Origin: a virus
DNA length: 62,133 nucleotides
Virus record (IMG/VR): IMGVR_UViG_3300046656_000360
Coordinates: 1 to 62,133 of that record
Strand: one strand, 5' to 3'
Part shown: positions 8,406-17,438 of the stretch, piece by piece
Layout: each line of letters begins with the position of its first letter
Position numbering within the stretch: position 1 is the stretch's first letter
The notes under the pieces: generated by a model
Seen by the model: the letters and a program-made list of their open reading frames with translations, nothing else
Told to the model about the DNA's origin: nothing
Databases searched by the model: none
Made by a program: the position numbers and the translations under genes

Positions 8406-9796
8406 TCGTCACTGTCGTCAGGTCGCTTCTTCATGAGTTTCTTGACGTCTGTTTTCTTGGCCTCACTATCGAGGTTTGTCGCAGCCTTGCTGTCGAGCTT
8501 GAACTCACCCGTGGGGCTTTTGCTATTGGACGCATCGAGATCAAGTTCCCGCACGTTCTGATTCTGCTGCGCCAGCTTCTCTAATGCCGCCTTACGTTTA
8601 GCTGCCGCTGTTTCCCGCTCGATCTGTTTCCATTGCATAGAGCGTATTGCGGGCGCATCCTTCGCAGCTTGCGCGTATTCGCTGTCCATTTTTGGAAGCC
8701 CCGCGAGTTGCTCAGGTGAATTCTCTTGAGCAAGTGCGTCGTGCATGGACTGGCCGCGAGTAGCAATGCGCTCGTTTTCAGTGAGAGCACGTGGGCGATC
8801 ACTCCAGGTAAGAGCCTGCGGCGGCTTTTCACGAGCTGCCCACATTTGATCGTCTTGATCCCTTATCCGATCCCGGAATGTGGTTTTGGATTCGCCGGGT
8901 TCGCCATAGCCAGGGCCAAGCTTCTCACCGTGGTTCGGTCCCCAATCGACCTTATATTTGCGCATGAACTCGATTGGCTCAGGCTTCTTCGGAAGGCCAG
9001 AAGTCATCGAAGCATCGAGTGCTTCCTGACTTGATGGCGGAGGAATCGCGTTCCGGTGAGCTGTGTGTTCCTCTGCGCCGACGTTACGCCCGCCAGCCGC
9101 TTCCTTGTCGACTGCGCTCGCGCCTCGACGAGGCGGAGGCACAGTTTGAGCGGGCGGCGGCTTGGGTGGGGCCGATGGCGGGGCTGATCCGCCGAGCGCC
9201 CGGTTGATCGTAGGGCCAGCAGCTGTACCAGCCCCACGAGCAGCCTGAGCGCCTCGAGCGACTTCGCTTGCGGAAGGCTGTGCACCAGCCGTAGCAAGCG
9301 CCGGGACTGGCCCCGATGGAGGTCCACCCTTGAACAGATCCTTCACAGCTTTGAAAGCTGTCGGGGCCGCAGCACCCGCCATACCGAGTGCGGCAGATGG
9401 GCCAGCGGCGCGTGCTGCGCCCTCGAGCTTGTGACCGTCCTCTGCAAGGCCAGCACCCTCGATGCCTCCTCGAGCGCCCGCTGCGAGCCCACCAGACGCG
9501 ATGCGTGCAGCGAGAGTTGGAGCGCCAGCGCCCATGCCGCTCATCGCGATCGAGCTCGGGATGCCTCCCGCGATCTGGCCTGTGCGGTAGGTAGTCGGAT
9601 ACGCGTCTTGCGATTCCTGGTTCTCGCGACGTTCGGTATTGCGCATGTCTGCGTCGGCAGAACCAGCGGCATATTCACGCGGGATGCCCGTACCATCGTC
9701 GATAGTCGGCGTGAGCCACGGGCTGATCTCATCGTTCAAACCGAGCGAAGCGCCCTGTCCGAGCCCACGCATGAGCGCTTCAATCTTAGAAGACAC
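8402..9796 (-). CDS. Internal virion/ejection protein (putative), Gly/Ala-rich
   Basis: A 464-residue protein starting MSSKIEALMRGLGQGASLGL. Residues about 70-150 are a Gly/Ala-rich, membrane-compatible tract (IASGGLAAGARGG); a Pro-rich linker and a charged helical C-terminal half follow. The same architecture is seen in the 934-residue protein at 53562. Such proteins are typically packaged in the capsid and ejected with DNA. No catalytic motif is visible. Confidence 0.5.
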   Translation of the reverse strand: MSSKIEALMRGLGQGASLGLNDEISPWLTPTIDDGTGIPREYAAGSADADMRNTERRENQESQDAYPTTYRTGQIAGGIPSSIAMSGMGAGAPTLAARIASGGLAAGARGGIEGAGLAEDGHKLEGAARAAGPSAALGMAGAAAPTAFKAVKDLFKGGPPSGPVPALATAGAQPSASEVARGAQAARGAGTAAGPTINRALGGSAPPSAPPKPPPAQTVPPPRRGASAVDKEAAGGRNVGAEEHTAHRNAIPPPSSQEALDASMTSGLPKKPEPIEFMRKYKVDWGPNHGEKLGPGYGEPGESKTTFRDRIRDQDDQMWAAREKPPQALTWSDRPRALTENERIATRGQSMHDALAQENSPEQLAGLPKMDSEYAQAAKDAPAIRSMQWKQIERETAAAKRKAALEKLAQQNQNVRELDLDASNSKSPTGEFKLDSKAATNLDSEAKKTDVKKLMKKRPDDSDD

Positions 9797-11228
9797 TGTC
9801 TTGTTCCTCTTTTGTTTTTTCGTCGGGAGTGAACGGCGCTGGCTTTTCTTCTGCCGGTGGCGGGGTCACTGGTGCTGTTTTGTCTTGTCCGGTCGCGTTG
9901 GTTTGCCCGCCAGTCGAGCCAGTTGGCTGTGGTGCGAGTGCTGGCGCCGGAGTTGCCGCTTGTGCGGCCGTTTGTGTTTGCGGAGTGCTCTGTGTCGACG
10001 TGTTCGCTGTGGTCGACGTCTGCTGGAGCGTGCCTGCGCCTGCAATAGGATTGCCGTTCGCGTCCTTCTCGGGCTCTGGCTTCTTGTTCTTATCAGCCGG
10101 GCTCACGTATTCGGACTTGACCGAGCTCGTGTCGATGGGCGCAGTCGACGCCTTCGCGACGGGGGCGTCAGCAGGTGCAGGAGTTGGGTCCTTGTAACCA
10201 AGGATGCCGCTGACTTCGGTTGAGAACTTCGGTGCCTCGACGTGCTCGTGCACGGGTTCCGCAGTCTTGAACTCGCCTGGGTCTTTGACTTCGGTTGGTG
10301 CGACCTCTGCATCAGGCACGCGCATATTGGGGCGCAGATTCCCCGCGTTTACTTGTTTGCGGAGTTCGTCGATTTCGTTGATGCCCGCGCCTTGCGCCAT
10401 GAATTGGTAAGGATTAACGGCATAACGACCTGCATCAATATCCGCCTGACGATTTGCACTATCTTGGTCATAGATTCCCTTCTTCGCCTGGTACATCTTG
10501 AACGCGGCGTAATCCTTATCGTGTTGTGTCACGGCATTGTCATACGCTGCGCGGGCGGTCTTGTATGCGGCGTCAAATTCGCTTTGCTTCTTCGTGTTAT
10601 CGCGAAGTGTGATCGCTGCGGCGGTTGCGTCTTTAAAGTTTTGCTCCATCGGAGAAAAGTACTTGTCCATGTCCGCCTGGTAGTTTGTATCAAAATCATG
10701 CAACTGATCGTTGATGCCTTTAACTTGCGCGGCCAGGTCTGCCGCTTTGGCTGCGGCAGCTTCTGCTACGTGCGGTTCGACGCGAAAGGCGCCACCACTG
10801 ACGCCTGCGTTGCGTACAGCGGTCTCGAGTCCGCCGCTGCCGCCTGGCAACTGTGGGCTTGATGCTTTGTTGAGAATCGCCGCTTGGCTTGCCGACTCCT
10901 GGGCGTCTGCATAGTCTTGCTCGAGTTTCGAGAGCTGATCCGCCAGAGCCTTGCGTGCAGCTTGCTGTTTTGCAACGTAGGCAGTTTTCTCGTTGTCGAT
11001 GCGCGTTCGCTCACGCCCGAGAGCAATCGCATACTGATCGTCGGGCATGTGCATCGCTTGATTGCGCGACACACCCGGACCGGACAGCGCTTGTTTTTTG
11101 ATGATGAGCGGATTATCGGGCTTGTTACCTAACAGTGCATTAATATCCTTCGTTTCGAGCGAAGGATTTGTAGACTGAGGCGCAACGCGAGTCGCACCAG
11201 CACTGTTAAGTAAGTCCCGCAGTAGCAT
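9786..11228 (-). CDS. Coiled-coil virion protein (putative)
   Basis: A 480-residue protein with strong heptad-like helices between about residues 70 and 260 (LADQLSKLEQDYADAQESA) and a Pro/Ala/Thr/Gln-rich disordered C-terminal third. Its C-terminus overlaps the next gene by 11 nt. Position between small terminase and ejection-type genes suggests an internal or tail-associated structural role. No family is recognised. Confidence 0.5.
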   Translation of the reverse strand: MLLRDLLNSAGATRVAPQSTNPSLETKDINALLGNKPDNPLIIKKQALSGPGVSRNQAMHMPDDQYAIALGRERTRIDNEKTAYVAKQQAARKALADQLSKLEQDYADAQESASQAAILNKASSPQLPGGSGGLETAVRNAGVSGGAFRVEPHVAEAAAAKAADLAAQVKGINDQLHDFDTNYQADMDKYFSPMEQNFKDATAAAITLRDNTKKQSEFDAAYKTARAAYDNAVTQHDKDYAAFKMYQAKKGIYDQDSANRQADIDAGRYAVNPYQFMAQGAGINEIDELRKQVNAGNLRPNMRVPDAEVAPTEVKDPGEFKTAEPVHEHVEAPKFSTEVSGILGYKDPTPAPADAPVAKASTAPIDTSSVKSEYVSPADKNKKPEPEKDANGNPIAGAGTLQQTSTTANTSTQSTPQTQTAAQAATPAPALAPQPTGSTGGQTNATGQDKTAPVTPPPAEEKPAPFTPDEKTKEEQDSVF

Positions 11229-11719
11229 TAGCGATTTACTAGTTGAATCGTTGCTTCAGAGAAATCGGCCTTATGAAAGCCGCTCAGAAACGGACTGAAG
11301 AACCAGCCCGCTGGGTCGTTCTTCGTGCAGGTCATCATGACTTGCACGATCTTGTTGAAGTCGATCAGCTTCGCACCCCGACGAGGGCTGTCAGTGCATT
11401 CTGCCGCAACGTCGATGGGGCGGCTGATGTGTAGATCAACGGCCTTCTTCCACACGTCCCGGCCCGAGCGGTCTTTTGCCTTGCGCTTCGTGCGAATCGG
11501 ATGCGCGAGGTAGATGATCGAGTCCTGTGAAATCTCCGCGACCTTGAGCGCGTTCGTGAGCGCCGGCGGCTCCTCGAATCGCTCCTCAAGCATCTGGCGC
11601 ACGTAAGTCTCGTGCTTGGAGTTTTGGGGGACTACGACTGTGACGAAACGTCCGCCGTGGTCAAAGAGCTTGGGTTCGGGGGTTGTGGCTGTAACTGTGG
11701 CTTCGGCTGATTTAGCCAT
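11228..11719 (-). CDS. Hypothetical late protein, 163 residues
   Basis: Starts MAKSAEATVTATTPEPKL and ends at a stop that overlaps the next ATG (TAATG). Alternating beta strands (FVTVVVP, SIIYLAH) and charged helices suggest a globular fold. No motif is recognised. It overlaps the preceding small gene by 88 nt in another frame. Confidence 0.5.
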   Translation of the reverse strand: MAKSAEATVTATTPEPKLFDHGGRFVTVVVPQNSKHETYVRQMLEERFEEPPALTNALKVAEISQDSIIYLAHPIRTKRKAKDRSGRDVWKKAVDLHISRPIDVAAECTDSPRRGAKLIDFNKIVQVMMTCTKNDPAGWFFSPFLSGFHKADFSEATIQLVNR

Positions 11720-11985
11720 GAAGAAATTGCATGAAACGTTGAAAGGTTGAACTTGACTGTCTTACCGCTTCCTTTTTGCGGATATGACAGCCAGTAATTC
11801 GCGAGATGTTTACCCTTCTCGCCAGGGATGATTGGCTTCTGCCAGACTTCAACTGGATATTTCCAGTTGCCGTACGGAAACTTCTTGTTGACCTTCTCAA
11901 CCACGGTTGAAGTGTCAATGCCGGCTTGCGCGACAGCTTCGAACAGCTTCGCGCGCTGCTGGAGGACCCAGTTAGTGATGTCCAA
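11632..11985 (-). CDS. Hypothetical protein, 117 residues
   Basis: Begins MDITNWVLQQRAKLFEAV just after the small terminase gene. The first about 95 residues look globular (NYWLSYPQKGSGKTVKF), while the last about 25 are Pro/Gln-rich and overlap the next gene in a different frame. The overlap is long for this phage, so the true stop region or the neighbour's start may differ. Confidence 0.45.
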   Translation of the reverse strand: MDITNWVLQQRAKLFEAVAQAGIDTSTVVEKVNKKFPYGNWKYPVEVWQKPIIPGEKGKHLANYWLSYPQKGSGKTVKFNLSTFHAISSWLNQPKPQLQPQPPNPSSLTTADVSSQS

Positions 11986-12409
11986 GTCGCGCCTCCGCCG
12001 CAGCGAGGTCTTCCTCTGCTTCGTTCTGGTCGACAGCGCTGAGCACTTCCTCTTGCACGCGGTCTTCGATCGCGTAGATGCGCTCTGCGAACCGTTCCTC
12101 GTCCTTCTGGATACGGTGCTTGTAGATGAACTTCACAGCGTCCAGGTTGCCCTCAAGGAAGGCAGCCTTATAGAGATAGTCGAGTGTGACTTCGGCCAGC
12201 TTGGCGCGCTCCTCGTCGAGCATTTCGACGAAGGGCACGTAATCGCCCGCGCCTCGACGGCCGAGCTCAATCCACTTGAGCATGGTCTTTTGCGGGACCT
12301 TGCACATGGTCGCTGCGGTCTCAAGCGCCATGCACCGCTGTAGTTCCTTCCGGAACGCGTCAATGAGCCGGGGGCTCGGGGGCGGAGGTGGGGCCTTATG
12401 AAACGCCAT
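11972..12409 (-). CDS. terS: Terminase small subunit (putative)
   Basis: A 145-residue protein with a Pro-rich start and a helix-turn-helix (AATMCKVPQKTMLKWIELG, about residues 32-50), followed by long helices with acidic patches. This matches small terminases that bind the packaging site, and it lies upstream of the large terminase cluster. The ATG is 5 nt from a TATAAT, so the mRNA is predicted to be leaderless. Confidence 0.65.
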   Translation of the reverse strand: MAFHKAPPPPPSPRLIDAFRKELQRCMALETAATMCKVPQKTMLKWIELGRRGAGDYVPFVEMLDEERAKLAEVTLDYLYKAAFLEGNLDAVKFIYKHRIQKDEERFAERIYAIEDRVQEEVLSAVDQNEAEEDLAAAEARLGHH

Positions 12410-12414
12410 GTAAT

Positions 12415-12423
12415 ATTATAACA
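12415..12423 (-). promoter_or_regulatory. Extended -10 promoter giving a leaderless terS mRNA
   Basis: The minus strand reads TGTTATAAT followed by ATTAC and then ATG. A start point 6-7 nt after the hexamer would coincide with the A of the start codon. No Shine-Dalgarno sequence is available. Confidence 0.65.
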
Positions 12424-12429
12424 CAGCCG

Positions 12430-12612
12430 CTACTTGAGCTTGTCCGGCACACAACAGACAGTCGCGCACTGATCGGCAGCCTTCTGAACTACGGGCGCCT
12501 TGGATACGATATCGTAGATGAGTGCCCAGACGACGGCCAGGCCCCCGACCACGAGCGCAATCGCGGCGGCAGTGCCGACAGCGAGAAGGTTGCTCTCGCG
12601 CTTGTAGCGCAT
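12430..12612 (-). CDS. Single-pass membrane protein, 60 residues
   Basis: A charged N-terminus (MRYKRES) is followed by one hydrophobic segment (LLAVGTAAAIALVVGGLAVVW region, residues 9-31) and a Cys-containing tail (CATVCC). Size and topology would suit a holin- or spanin-like lysis accessory, but nothing specific proves it. It is the fourth gene of a tightly spaced minus-strand group. Confidence 0.5.
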   Translation of the reverse strand: MRYKRESNLLAVGTAAAIALVVGGLAVVWALIYDIVSKAPVVQKAADQCATVCCVPDKLK

Positions 12613-12614
12613 TG

Positions 12615-12716
12615 TTACTTCGTCCGACGAAATGGGATCACCTTTGCGAGCTGTTGGTTTTGCAGTCGCTGCCGCCGACGCAAGAAGCGTAACAGCCAGA
12701 GCACGAACCGACGCAT
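12615..12716 (-). CDS. Very small basic protein, 33 residues
   Basis: The sequence is MRRFVLWLLRFLRRRQRLQ plus a short tail: an amphipathic, strongly basic helix with a hydrophobic N-terminal face. It is packed between two genes with 2-5 nt spacing, which supports it being translated. Function is unknown; membrane association is plausible. Confidence 0.4.
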   Translation of the reverse strand: MRRFVLWLLRFLRRRQRLQNQQLAKVIPFRRTK

Positions 12717-12721
12717 GGCCC

Positions 12722-12997
12722 TCAGTTCAAGTCGGTAGGGGTTGGCTCGTCGGGGTCTCGGCTCGCAGCAACGACGATCGCGATATTCACGCACGCGTGC
12801 ACTTCTTCATCTGTGATCATGGGCATCGTACGAATGAAGTTTGCGATCACAGCTGTCATGAGCTTGCTCTGCAGCCGGAACTGGCGCTCTGTGTCTTCGG
12901 GCGCGGCTTCGACGAACGACATGCCGGCTTCGTCTATTTGTGCTGTGATTTTATAGAATGCCGCAACTAACAGGGCGGCGTCAGCGTGTTCGTTCAT
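12722..12997 (-). CDS. Hypothetical helical protein, 91 residues
   Basis: Starts MNEHADAALLVAAFYKITAQ. Predominantly helical with an acidic tail (SRDPDEPTPTDLN). Its ATG overlaps the stop of the 49-residue gene (ATGA), so the two are probably coupled. No family is recognised. Confidence 0.5.
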   Translation of the reverse strand: MNEHADAALLVAAFYKITAQIDEAGMSFVEAAPEDTERQFRLQSKLMTAVIANFIRTMPMITDEEVHACVNIAIVVAASRDPDEPTPTDLN

Positions 12998-13143
12998 TCG
13001 GGTTCTTCGATCAGCACGAGCTCGTCACCGAGCGTGCGCAAGTACTCAACGTCAGGGTCATCGTCGGGCGTGCCCGACTCGAGCAAAAGCCACAGCGCAA
13101 CGTGCGCGGGCAGATAAAGGGACTTGCTCGTTTGTGCGTCCAT
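12994..13143 (-). CDS. Hypothetical acidic protein, 49 residues
   Basis: The first gene of the leftward late block, starting MDAQTSKSLYLPAHVALWLL with an acidic second half. It is divergent from the gene at 13160, leaving only 16 bases for both promoters. A TATGCT sits 11 nt ahead of its ATG on the minus strand. Confidence 0.45.
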   Translation of the reverse strand: MDAQTSKSLYLPAHVALWLLLESGTPDDDPDVEYLRTLGDELVLIEEPE

Positions 13144-13159
13144 GTCCTAATGTTAGCAT

Positions 13160-13561
13160 ATGCCAAACTGTCTACTTTGCGGCGCTGGCGTCTGGTACAT
13201 TGGACTGTTTAATGCTGACTGTACAAACAAGGCGTGCACAAACTATCGCGAGCAGCCGGCGCCGAAGAAGCCGAGCGTGACTTACGGCACGTGGGCTTGG
13301 GCGCGGAAACGGCAGATCGAGGGCTGGCGCCTTGAGTGGCGAATCAGCATGGAGGGGGACTGGATCTGGGAGGATCTAGATGAGCGCCTCGACGACGATC
13401 CGCCTGAAGCTGAGAATGAGCCTTACGTCTATCGCGTGCGTCAGAAGTATTACGAGTACCGGAGTTCGCATCCACAGGGTTCGGTCGGGTGGGCGCTCGA
13501 TCAACAGGCAACCGGCGCTAGGACATACTTCAACGGCCGTGGTTATGAAATAGTGCCGTAA
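13160..13561 (+). CDS. Hypothetical zinc-binding protein, 133 residues
   Basis: The N-terminus holds CLLCGAG and a second Cys pair (CTNKACTNY), arranged like a zinc ribbon within the first 28 residues. A Trp/Tyr-rich acidic body follows. It lies immediately upstream of the fibre gene with 14 nt spacing, so it may be a fibre-linked or virion protein. No known family is recognised. Confidence 0.5.
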   Translation: MPNCLLCGAGVWYIGLFNADCTNKACTNYREQPAPKKPSVTYGTWAWARKRQIEGWRLEWRISMEGDWIWEDLDERLDDDPPEAENEPYVYRVRQKYYEYRSSHPQGSVGWALDQQATGARTYFNGRGYEIVP

Positions 13562-13575
13562 TGCTAAACTAGAGG

Positions 13576-16575
13576 GTGGCGAATCCCACCCCCAAAGCTA
13601 GTTCTACACGTGTACAGTTACCAGTCGGACCGTCAGGCGACGAGCCCCCCAACGCACCAGAAGGAGGGCTCGCCTACGCGAACGATACAGAAGTTGTTCG
13701 GGTAAAAACAAGCACTGGCTGGGAAGACGTTGGTGGGGGCGGGGGCGGGACGATCACAACCATCAACTCGCCTGATGGTTCGATCACAGTCACGAACCCT
13801 GGCGGGCCGACCGTCTCAGTTGAGGTGAACGAAGCAAACGTCACACTCGCTGGAGATGTGAACGGTCCTGCGAACGCGAACCAGGTCAACAAGATCCACG
13901 AGACGTCGGGGCCAACTGCGCTGACGATCGGTAACATCAACGACTTCCAGCTGCTTCAACGCGTTGGCGCGACAGTCGTCGGGACCGCGTACCCGGCGAC
14001 GACTTTGGTCGGGGATGTCAACGGGCCGATCATCTCGAACCAGGTCAACGCGATTCACGAGACGTCGGGGCCAACTGCGCTGACGATTGGATCCATTGCG
14101 GCGGGTCAAGTTCTGCAGCGAGTTGGCAACACAGTTGTCGGGGTCGCGGGAGGCTTGCCTTCGGGTAACCCGTTCATCGATCCGCCGCTCGTGCCAGGGG
14201 CTTACGACGATGAATTTGATTCGGGCTCGCCTGACCTCGCGCTGAGAGGTTGGACAGTCAAAAACTCAGCCAACGCAACTATGACGCGTGTTGGAGATAT
14301 CTCGCCGTGGTCAGTGTCCGCATCAAGTCTGACCAATACACAGTACTTGTCCACGCTCGTTGGCTCACAGATCATGATTCAGATCTCGCCCGGCGGGTAC
14401 ATGTCCTGCACCAAAGCCGTTAGTGGTGGTTTCGCTTCGGGTAGCAACGCGACCGTTTGGGGACGCATGGGCAATCCGGTCTATGGCGCTGTCAACACTA
14501 CTGTTTCGTACAGTGCACGCGTGTTTGCAAGCTATGCAAGTGCTGGCAATCCCGACCTCACTAACTTCATCTATACGCAGAGCTACACGTCGGGCGCTAC
14601 GAATACGCATACAATGAGCTACGGACGCACGCTTGCCGGCGCCAATAGTGACACACCGAAATCGCAAAACATCTCAGTTCAGGATATTCTGGGGGTGCGC
14701 CTCCAGTCGGGCACTTCGACATGGTCTGCGTTCTCTGCCGATTCGGCTTCGGGCTCGACCACGAGCTACGCACAGAATGCGCCGACCAGTACGTCGATCG
14801 GCTTTGTCGGTTTCTCATTCGATGACATCGCGACGGGTACGGGTACGCCTAACAGCACGACGAGCCGAATCTGGGCTGTGGATTTCTTCCGCTTCGCGAG
14901 CGGCTCGACGGCTTGGATCGCCCAAACGCCCAAAGTCTCAGTCACGGGCACGTACGCGGGCTTGCCTAGCGGCAACCCGTATATTGACCCTCCTGCTACT
15001 GCGAATAGCTTTGACGATGAGTTCGAGGGCGGAAGCGCGGACCTTGCGACTCGCGGGTACACGGTCAAGAACTCTGCTGGTACGACACTAACGCGAGGCG
15101 GAGATGTCTCGCCGTGGGACCCCACCGGCCCGAGTGCGGGCACGTATTGGAGCACATTAAAAGGTTCACAGCTGCTGGTACAGTTCATTCCCGGAAGTTC
15201 ACTGCAAATTATGAAGGCCGTGACACTAGCTGCTGGTGACACGTACTTCGCTCGCATTGGTACGGGTCAGCGCTTCGATAACAGTGGTAGCTCTACCAAC
15301 TTCTACGAGGTGGGTCTTTACGGGAATAGCGGTGGAGTAACAGACGGGAACAATCGTGTCTATGTGTCTACGTACTCGACCACGAGCGGTGCCGCGAATA
15401 TAGACATTACTAGGGCAACAGGTGGTGCTTTTTCTGGTACCACTAAATCGCCTTACGGTGCAACGATTGGCGATATCCGCGGCGTTCGTTGGGAGAGCAG
15501 CACGAACTACAACGGCTTTCTGACAGATTCAGCTTCCGGTGACACATTGAGCTCACGGCTAACTGGAGCGCCCAGTAGCGCCACCTTGGTTTGGTTTGCA
15601 ATTACGTTGTCGTCGGCAAGTCTGGCGGGTACCGTACCTGAGATCATCAGCATTGATTTCATTCGTAAGACGACATCAAGCACTTGGATTGCACAGACTC
15701 CGCGGCCCGTGCTCTGGAACGTGGTCAATGGGAACATCACCGATTACACCGCCAAGTCCGTTCCAGTCGTCGCCGATCAGATTTACCTCGCAAACAGCGC
15801 CGCGAACAACGCGATTTATCGAGCGACGCTCACCAGCGTCGCCGAGTCGGGGGCAGTTGTTCCCCTGCGTTACCACAACATTTACATCGACCCTCCAAGT
15901 TCACCAGACGCGCGAAACGATGAATTCGATTCAGGTAGTGCCGATTTGGCTACGCGTGGTTGGACCGTGGTCAATGCCGCCTCTGGTGCGACTCTGACTC
16001 GTTCCGGTGACGTGGTCTTTGCAACGGCCCCTAGTGGTATAGGCGCGACGAACTATCTGTCGACGATCCGAAACTCTAGACTCTACATTCAAACGAATCC
16101 AGCAACCGTCCTATACATGTACAAATCAACCACGGGAAACTTGCAACTCACGGCTCATGTGTTTCAGCCGAACGTGTTTACTGGAAACATTCTGCAGCCG
16201 ATCATATCGAACAACACAACGCCGAGTACCCCTGCAGGTAATCGAAGTGTGTATGGTGGGTACGAAAACCCGAACGTCGTTATCGCCTACAACAATCAAA
16301 ACGTGTTCACCGTACCCAACAACACAGCCTATGGTGGTACAGGACAGAGCATGGTCGTTATGTTGAACTATAACGACACCACGAAAAACTTCACGGGGTT
16401 ACTAAACCAGCCCGTTCCCGGCACGATAACCTACAACGGGAACGCGGGCATCACTGCAACTTCTATGTCGTCGGTGAATGCCGGCGTTCGCCTCGTAACT
16501 GCAGGCAACGCGTATACCTGGGCCGAGATCGACTACGTGCGCTGGTACTCGATCGGCGACTGGTTCCCCGCGTAA
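13576..16575 (+). CDS. Tail fibre/receptor-binding protein with three tandem lectin-like domains
   Basis: A 999-residue protein from a GTG start (an in-frame TAG lies two codons upstream). Residues about 1-60 form a short N-terminal region. A duplicated 45-residue unit follows (LAGDVNGP...QVNKIHETSGPTALTI twice, about residues 90-190), typical of fibre shafts. Three tandem copies of a domain of about 270 residues come next, each opening with GNPxIDPP...DDEFxxGSxDLAxRGWTV, at about 197, 465 and 765. These look like beta-sandwich (concanavalin/lectin-like) modules. It probably binds host surface glycans. Confidence 0.75.
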   Translation: MANPTPKASSTRVQLPVGPSGDEPPNAPEGGLAYANDTEVVRVKTSTGWEDVGGGGGGTITTINSPDGSITVTNPGGPTVSVEVNEANVTLAGDVNGPANANQVNKIHETSGPTALTIGNINDFQLLQRVGATVVGTAYPATTLVGDVNGPIISNQVNAIHETSGPTALTIGSIAAGQVLQRVGNTVVGVAGGLPSGNPFIDPPLVPGAYDDEFDSGSPDLALRGWTVKNSANATMTRVGDISPWSVSASSLTNTQYLSTLVGSQIMIQISPGGYMSCTKAVSGGFASGSNATVWGRMGNPVYGAVNTTVSYSARVFASYASAGNPDLTNFIYTQSYTSGATNTHTMSYGRTLAGANSDTPKSQNISVQDILGVRLQSGTSTWSAFSADSASGSTTSYAQNAPTSTSIGFVGFSFDDIATGTGTPNSTTSRIWAVDFFRFASGSTAWIAQTPKVSVTGTYAGLPSGNPYIDPPATANSFDDEFEGGSADLATRGYTVKNSAGTTLTRGGDVSPWDPTGPSAGTYWSTLKGSQLLVQFIPGSSLQIMKAVTLAAGDTYFARIGTGQRFDNSGSSTNFYEVGLYGNSGGVTDGNNRVYVSTYSTTSGAANIDITRATGGAFSGTTKSPYGATIGDIRGVRWESSTNYNGFLTDSASGDTLSSRLTGAPSSATLVWFAITLSSASLAGTVPEIISIDFIRKTTSSTWIAQTPRPVLWNVVNGNITDYTAKSVPVVADQIYLANSAANNAIYRATLTSVAESGAVVPLRYHNIYIDPPSSPDARNDEFDSGSADLATRGWTVVNAASGATLTRSGDVVFATAPSGIGATNYLSTIRNSRLYIQTNPATVLYMYKSTTGNLQLTAHVFQPNVFTGNILQPIISNNTTPSTPAGNRSVYGGYENPNVVIAYNNQNVFTVPNNTAYGGTGQSMVVMLNYNDTTKNFTGLLNQPVPGTITYNGNAGITATSMSSVNAGVRLVTAGNAYTWAEIDYVRWYSIGDWFPA

Positions 16576-16713
16576 CTAGCAGCCCATGTCCGCCTTCGTT
16601 CGCCCCGTCTTCTTAGCTAGCTTCGGGTCGAGCTTCTCGTAGCTCAGGTTGGACATCTTCTTGGAGGGTTTGGACTTGGGCTTGGTGGCCCCGGTCTTGA
16701 TGGTTTTCTTCAT
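16576..16713 (-). CDS. Lys-rich peptide, 45 residues
   Basis: The peptide MKKTIKTGATKPKSKPSKKM continues to DMGC. It is strongly basic and could bind nucleic acid. It overlaps the 3' part of the longer minus-strand gene in another frame, so only one of the two overlapping regions may be functional. Confidence 0.35.
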   Translation of the reverse strand: MKKTIKTGATKPKSKPSKKMSNLSYEKLDPKLAKKTGRTKADMGC

Positions 16714-16924
16714 GGTTTGATTCTAGCACGAGCGAGTTATCAACCCCGTCCTCGGCGCACTTACAAACGAAGTCGAGCGAATCAAGGATGTCGCGGTCGT
16801 GAACCTCCCACGCTGCTAGCGATCGCCCGTCGCGCATGCTGGCTGCGATCACAACGCTGGTGATCTCGCCCCGCTTGGCCTGGGCAAGAAAGTCCTCGAG
16901 CTCGCGAATCATGTATTGGTTCAT
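16613..16924 (-). CDS. Hypothetical protein, about 103 residues
   Basis: Read from the internal ATG (MNQYMIRELEDFLAQAKRGE), the first 65 residues look like a compact alpha/beta domain (TSVVIAASMRDGRSLAAWEV). The rest is low complexity and overlaps the Lys-rich peptide. A start at 16960 is also open. Confidence 0.4.
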   Translation of the reverse strand: MNQYMIRELEDFLAQAKRGEITSVVIAASMRDGRSLAAWEVHDRDILDSLDFVCKCAEDGVDNSLVLESNHEENHQDRGHQAQVQTLQEDVQPELREARPEAS

Positions 16925-17051
16925 GACAGTCAGATAGATCTCACCCACGCCCCAAACCATTCAGGGCGTGGGCCAGAACCCTTGATAGGTGACCCCTGTA
17001 TACGGACGGTTAGTTGTTGCGTCAAGACCGCACACGTCTTAATCTGGTGAC

Positions 17052-17438
17052 ATGCACCCCCGCATATTTCGTGACGACCTGCTAGCCATTCAACGCACGT
17101 GCGCCGCGCGCGCACTGCTCAATCACAACCACATCGTGAAGGAAGCGGCACTCGAACTGGGCGTGAGCAAGCGGACCCTTCAGATGTGGATGAAGCATCA
17201 GGGCTTGAAGACGCTCGACGCCTGTATGGAGGCGGCGGCAGACACAACGCTCGTTCCACCCGGCACGCAGATTTTGAGGGCGTATCGACTCTACGAGCGC
17301 GACCGTTTGCTAGCCGCGCTCGCAGAGAACGAGAACAACCAAACTTACGCAGCGCGAGCGCTGGGCGTCTCACGACGCTCGCTCGCTTCAAAACTCAAGC
17401 AGTATCGATTACGCCGGAAGGATACGGCGGCGGCGTAA
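17052..17438 (+). CDS. Fis/NtrC-type DNA-binding regulator with two HTH motifs
   Basis: A 128-residue protein with two Fis-like helix-turn-helix units: residues about 30-50 (KEAALELGVSKRTLQMWM) and about 100-120 (TYAARALGVSRRSLASKL). The C-terminal unit matches the HTH_8 pattern of Fis and NtrC proteins. It probably regulates transcription or organises DNA near the putative origin. It is convergent with, and overlaps by 30 bases, the helicase gene. Confidence 0.7.
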   Translation: MHPRIFRDDLLAIQRTCAARALLNHNHIVKEAALELGVSKRTLQMWMKHQGLKTLDACMEAAADTTLVPPGTQILRAYRLYERDRLLAALAENENNQTYAARALGVSRRSLASKLKQYRLRRKDTAAA

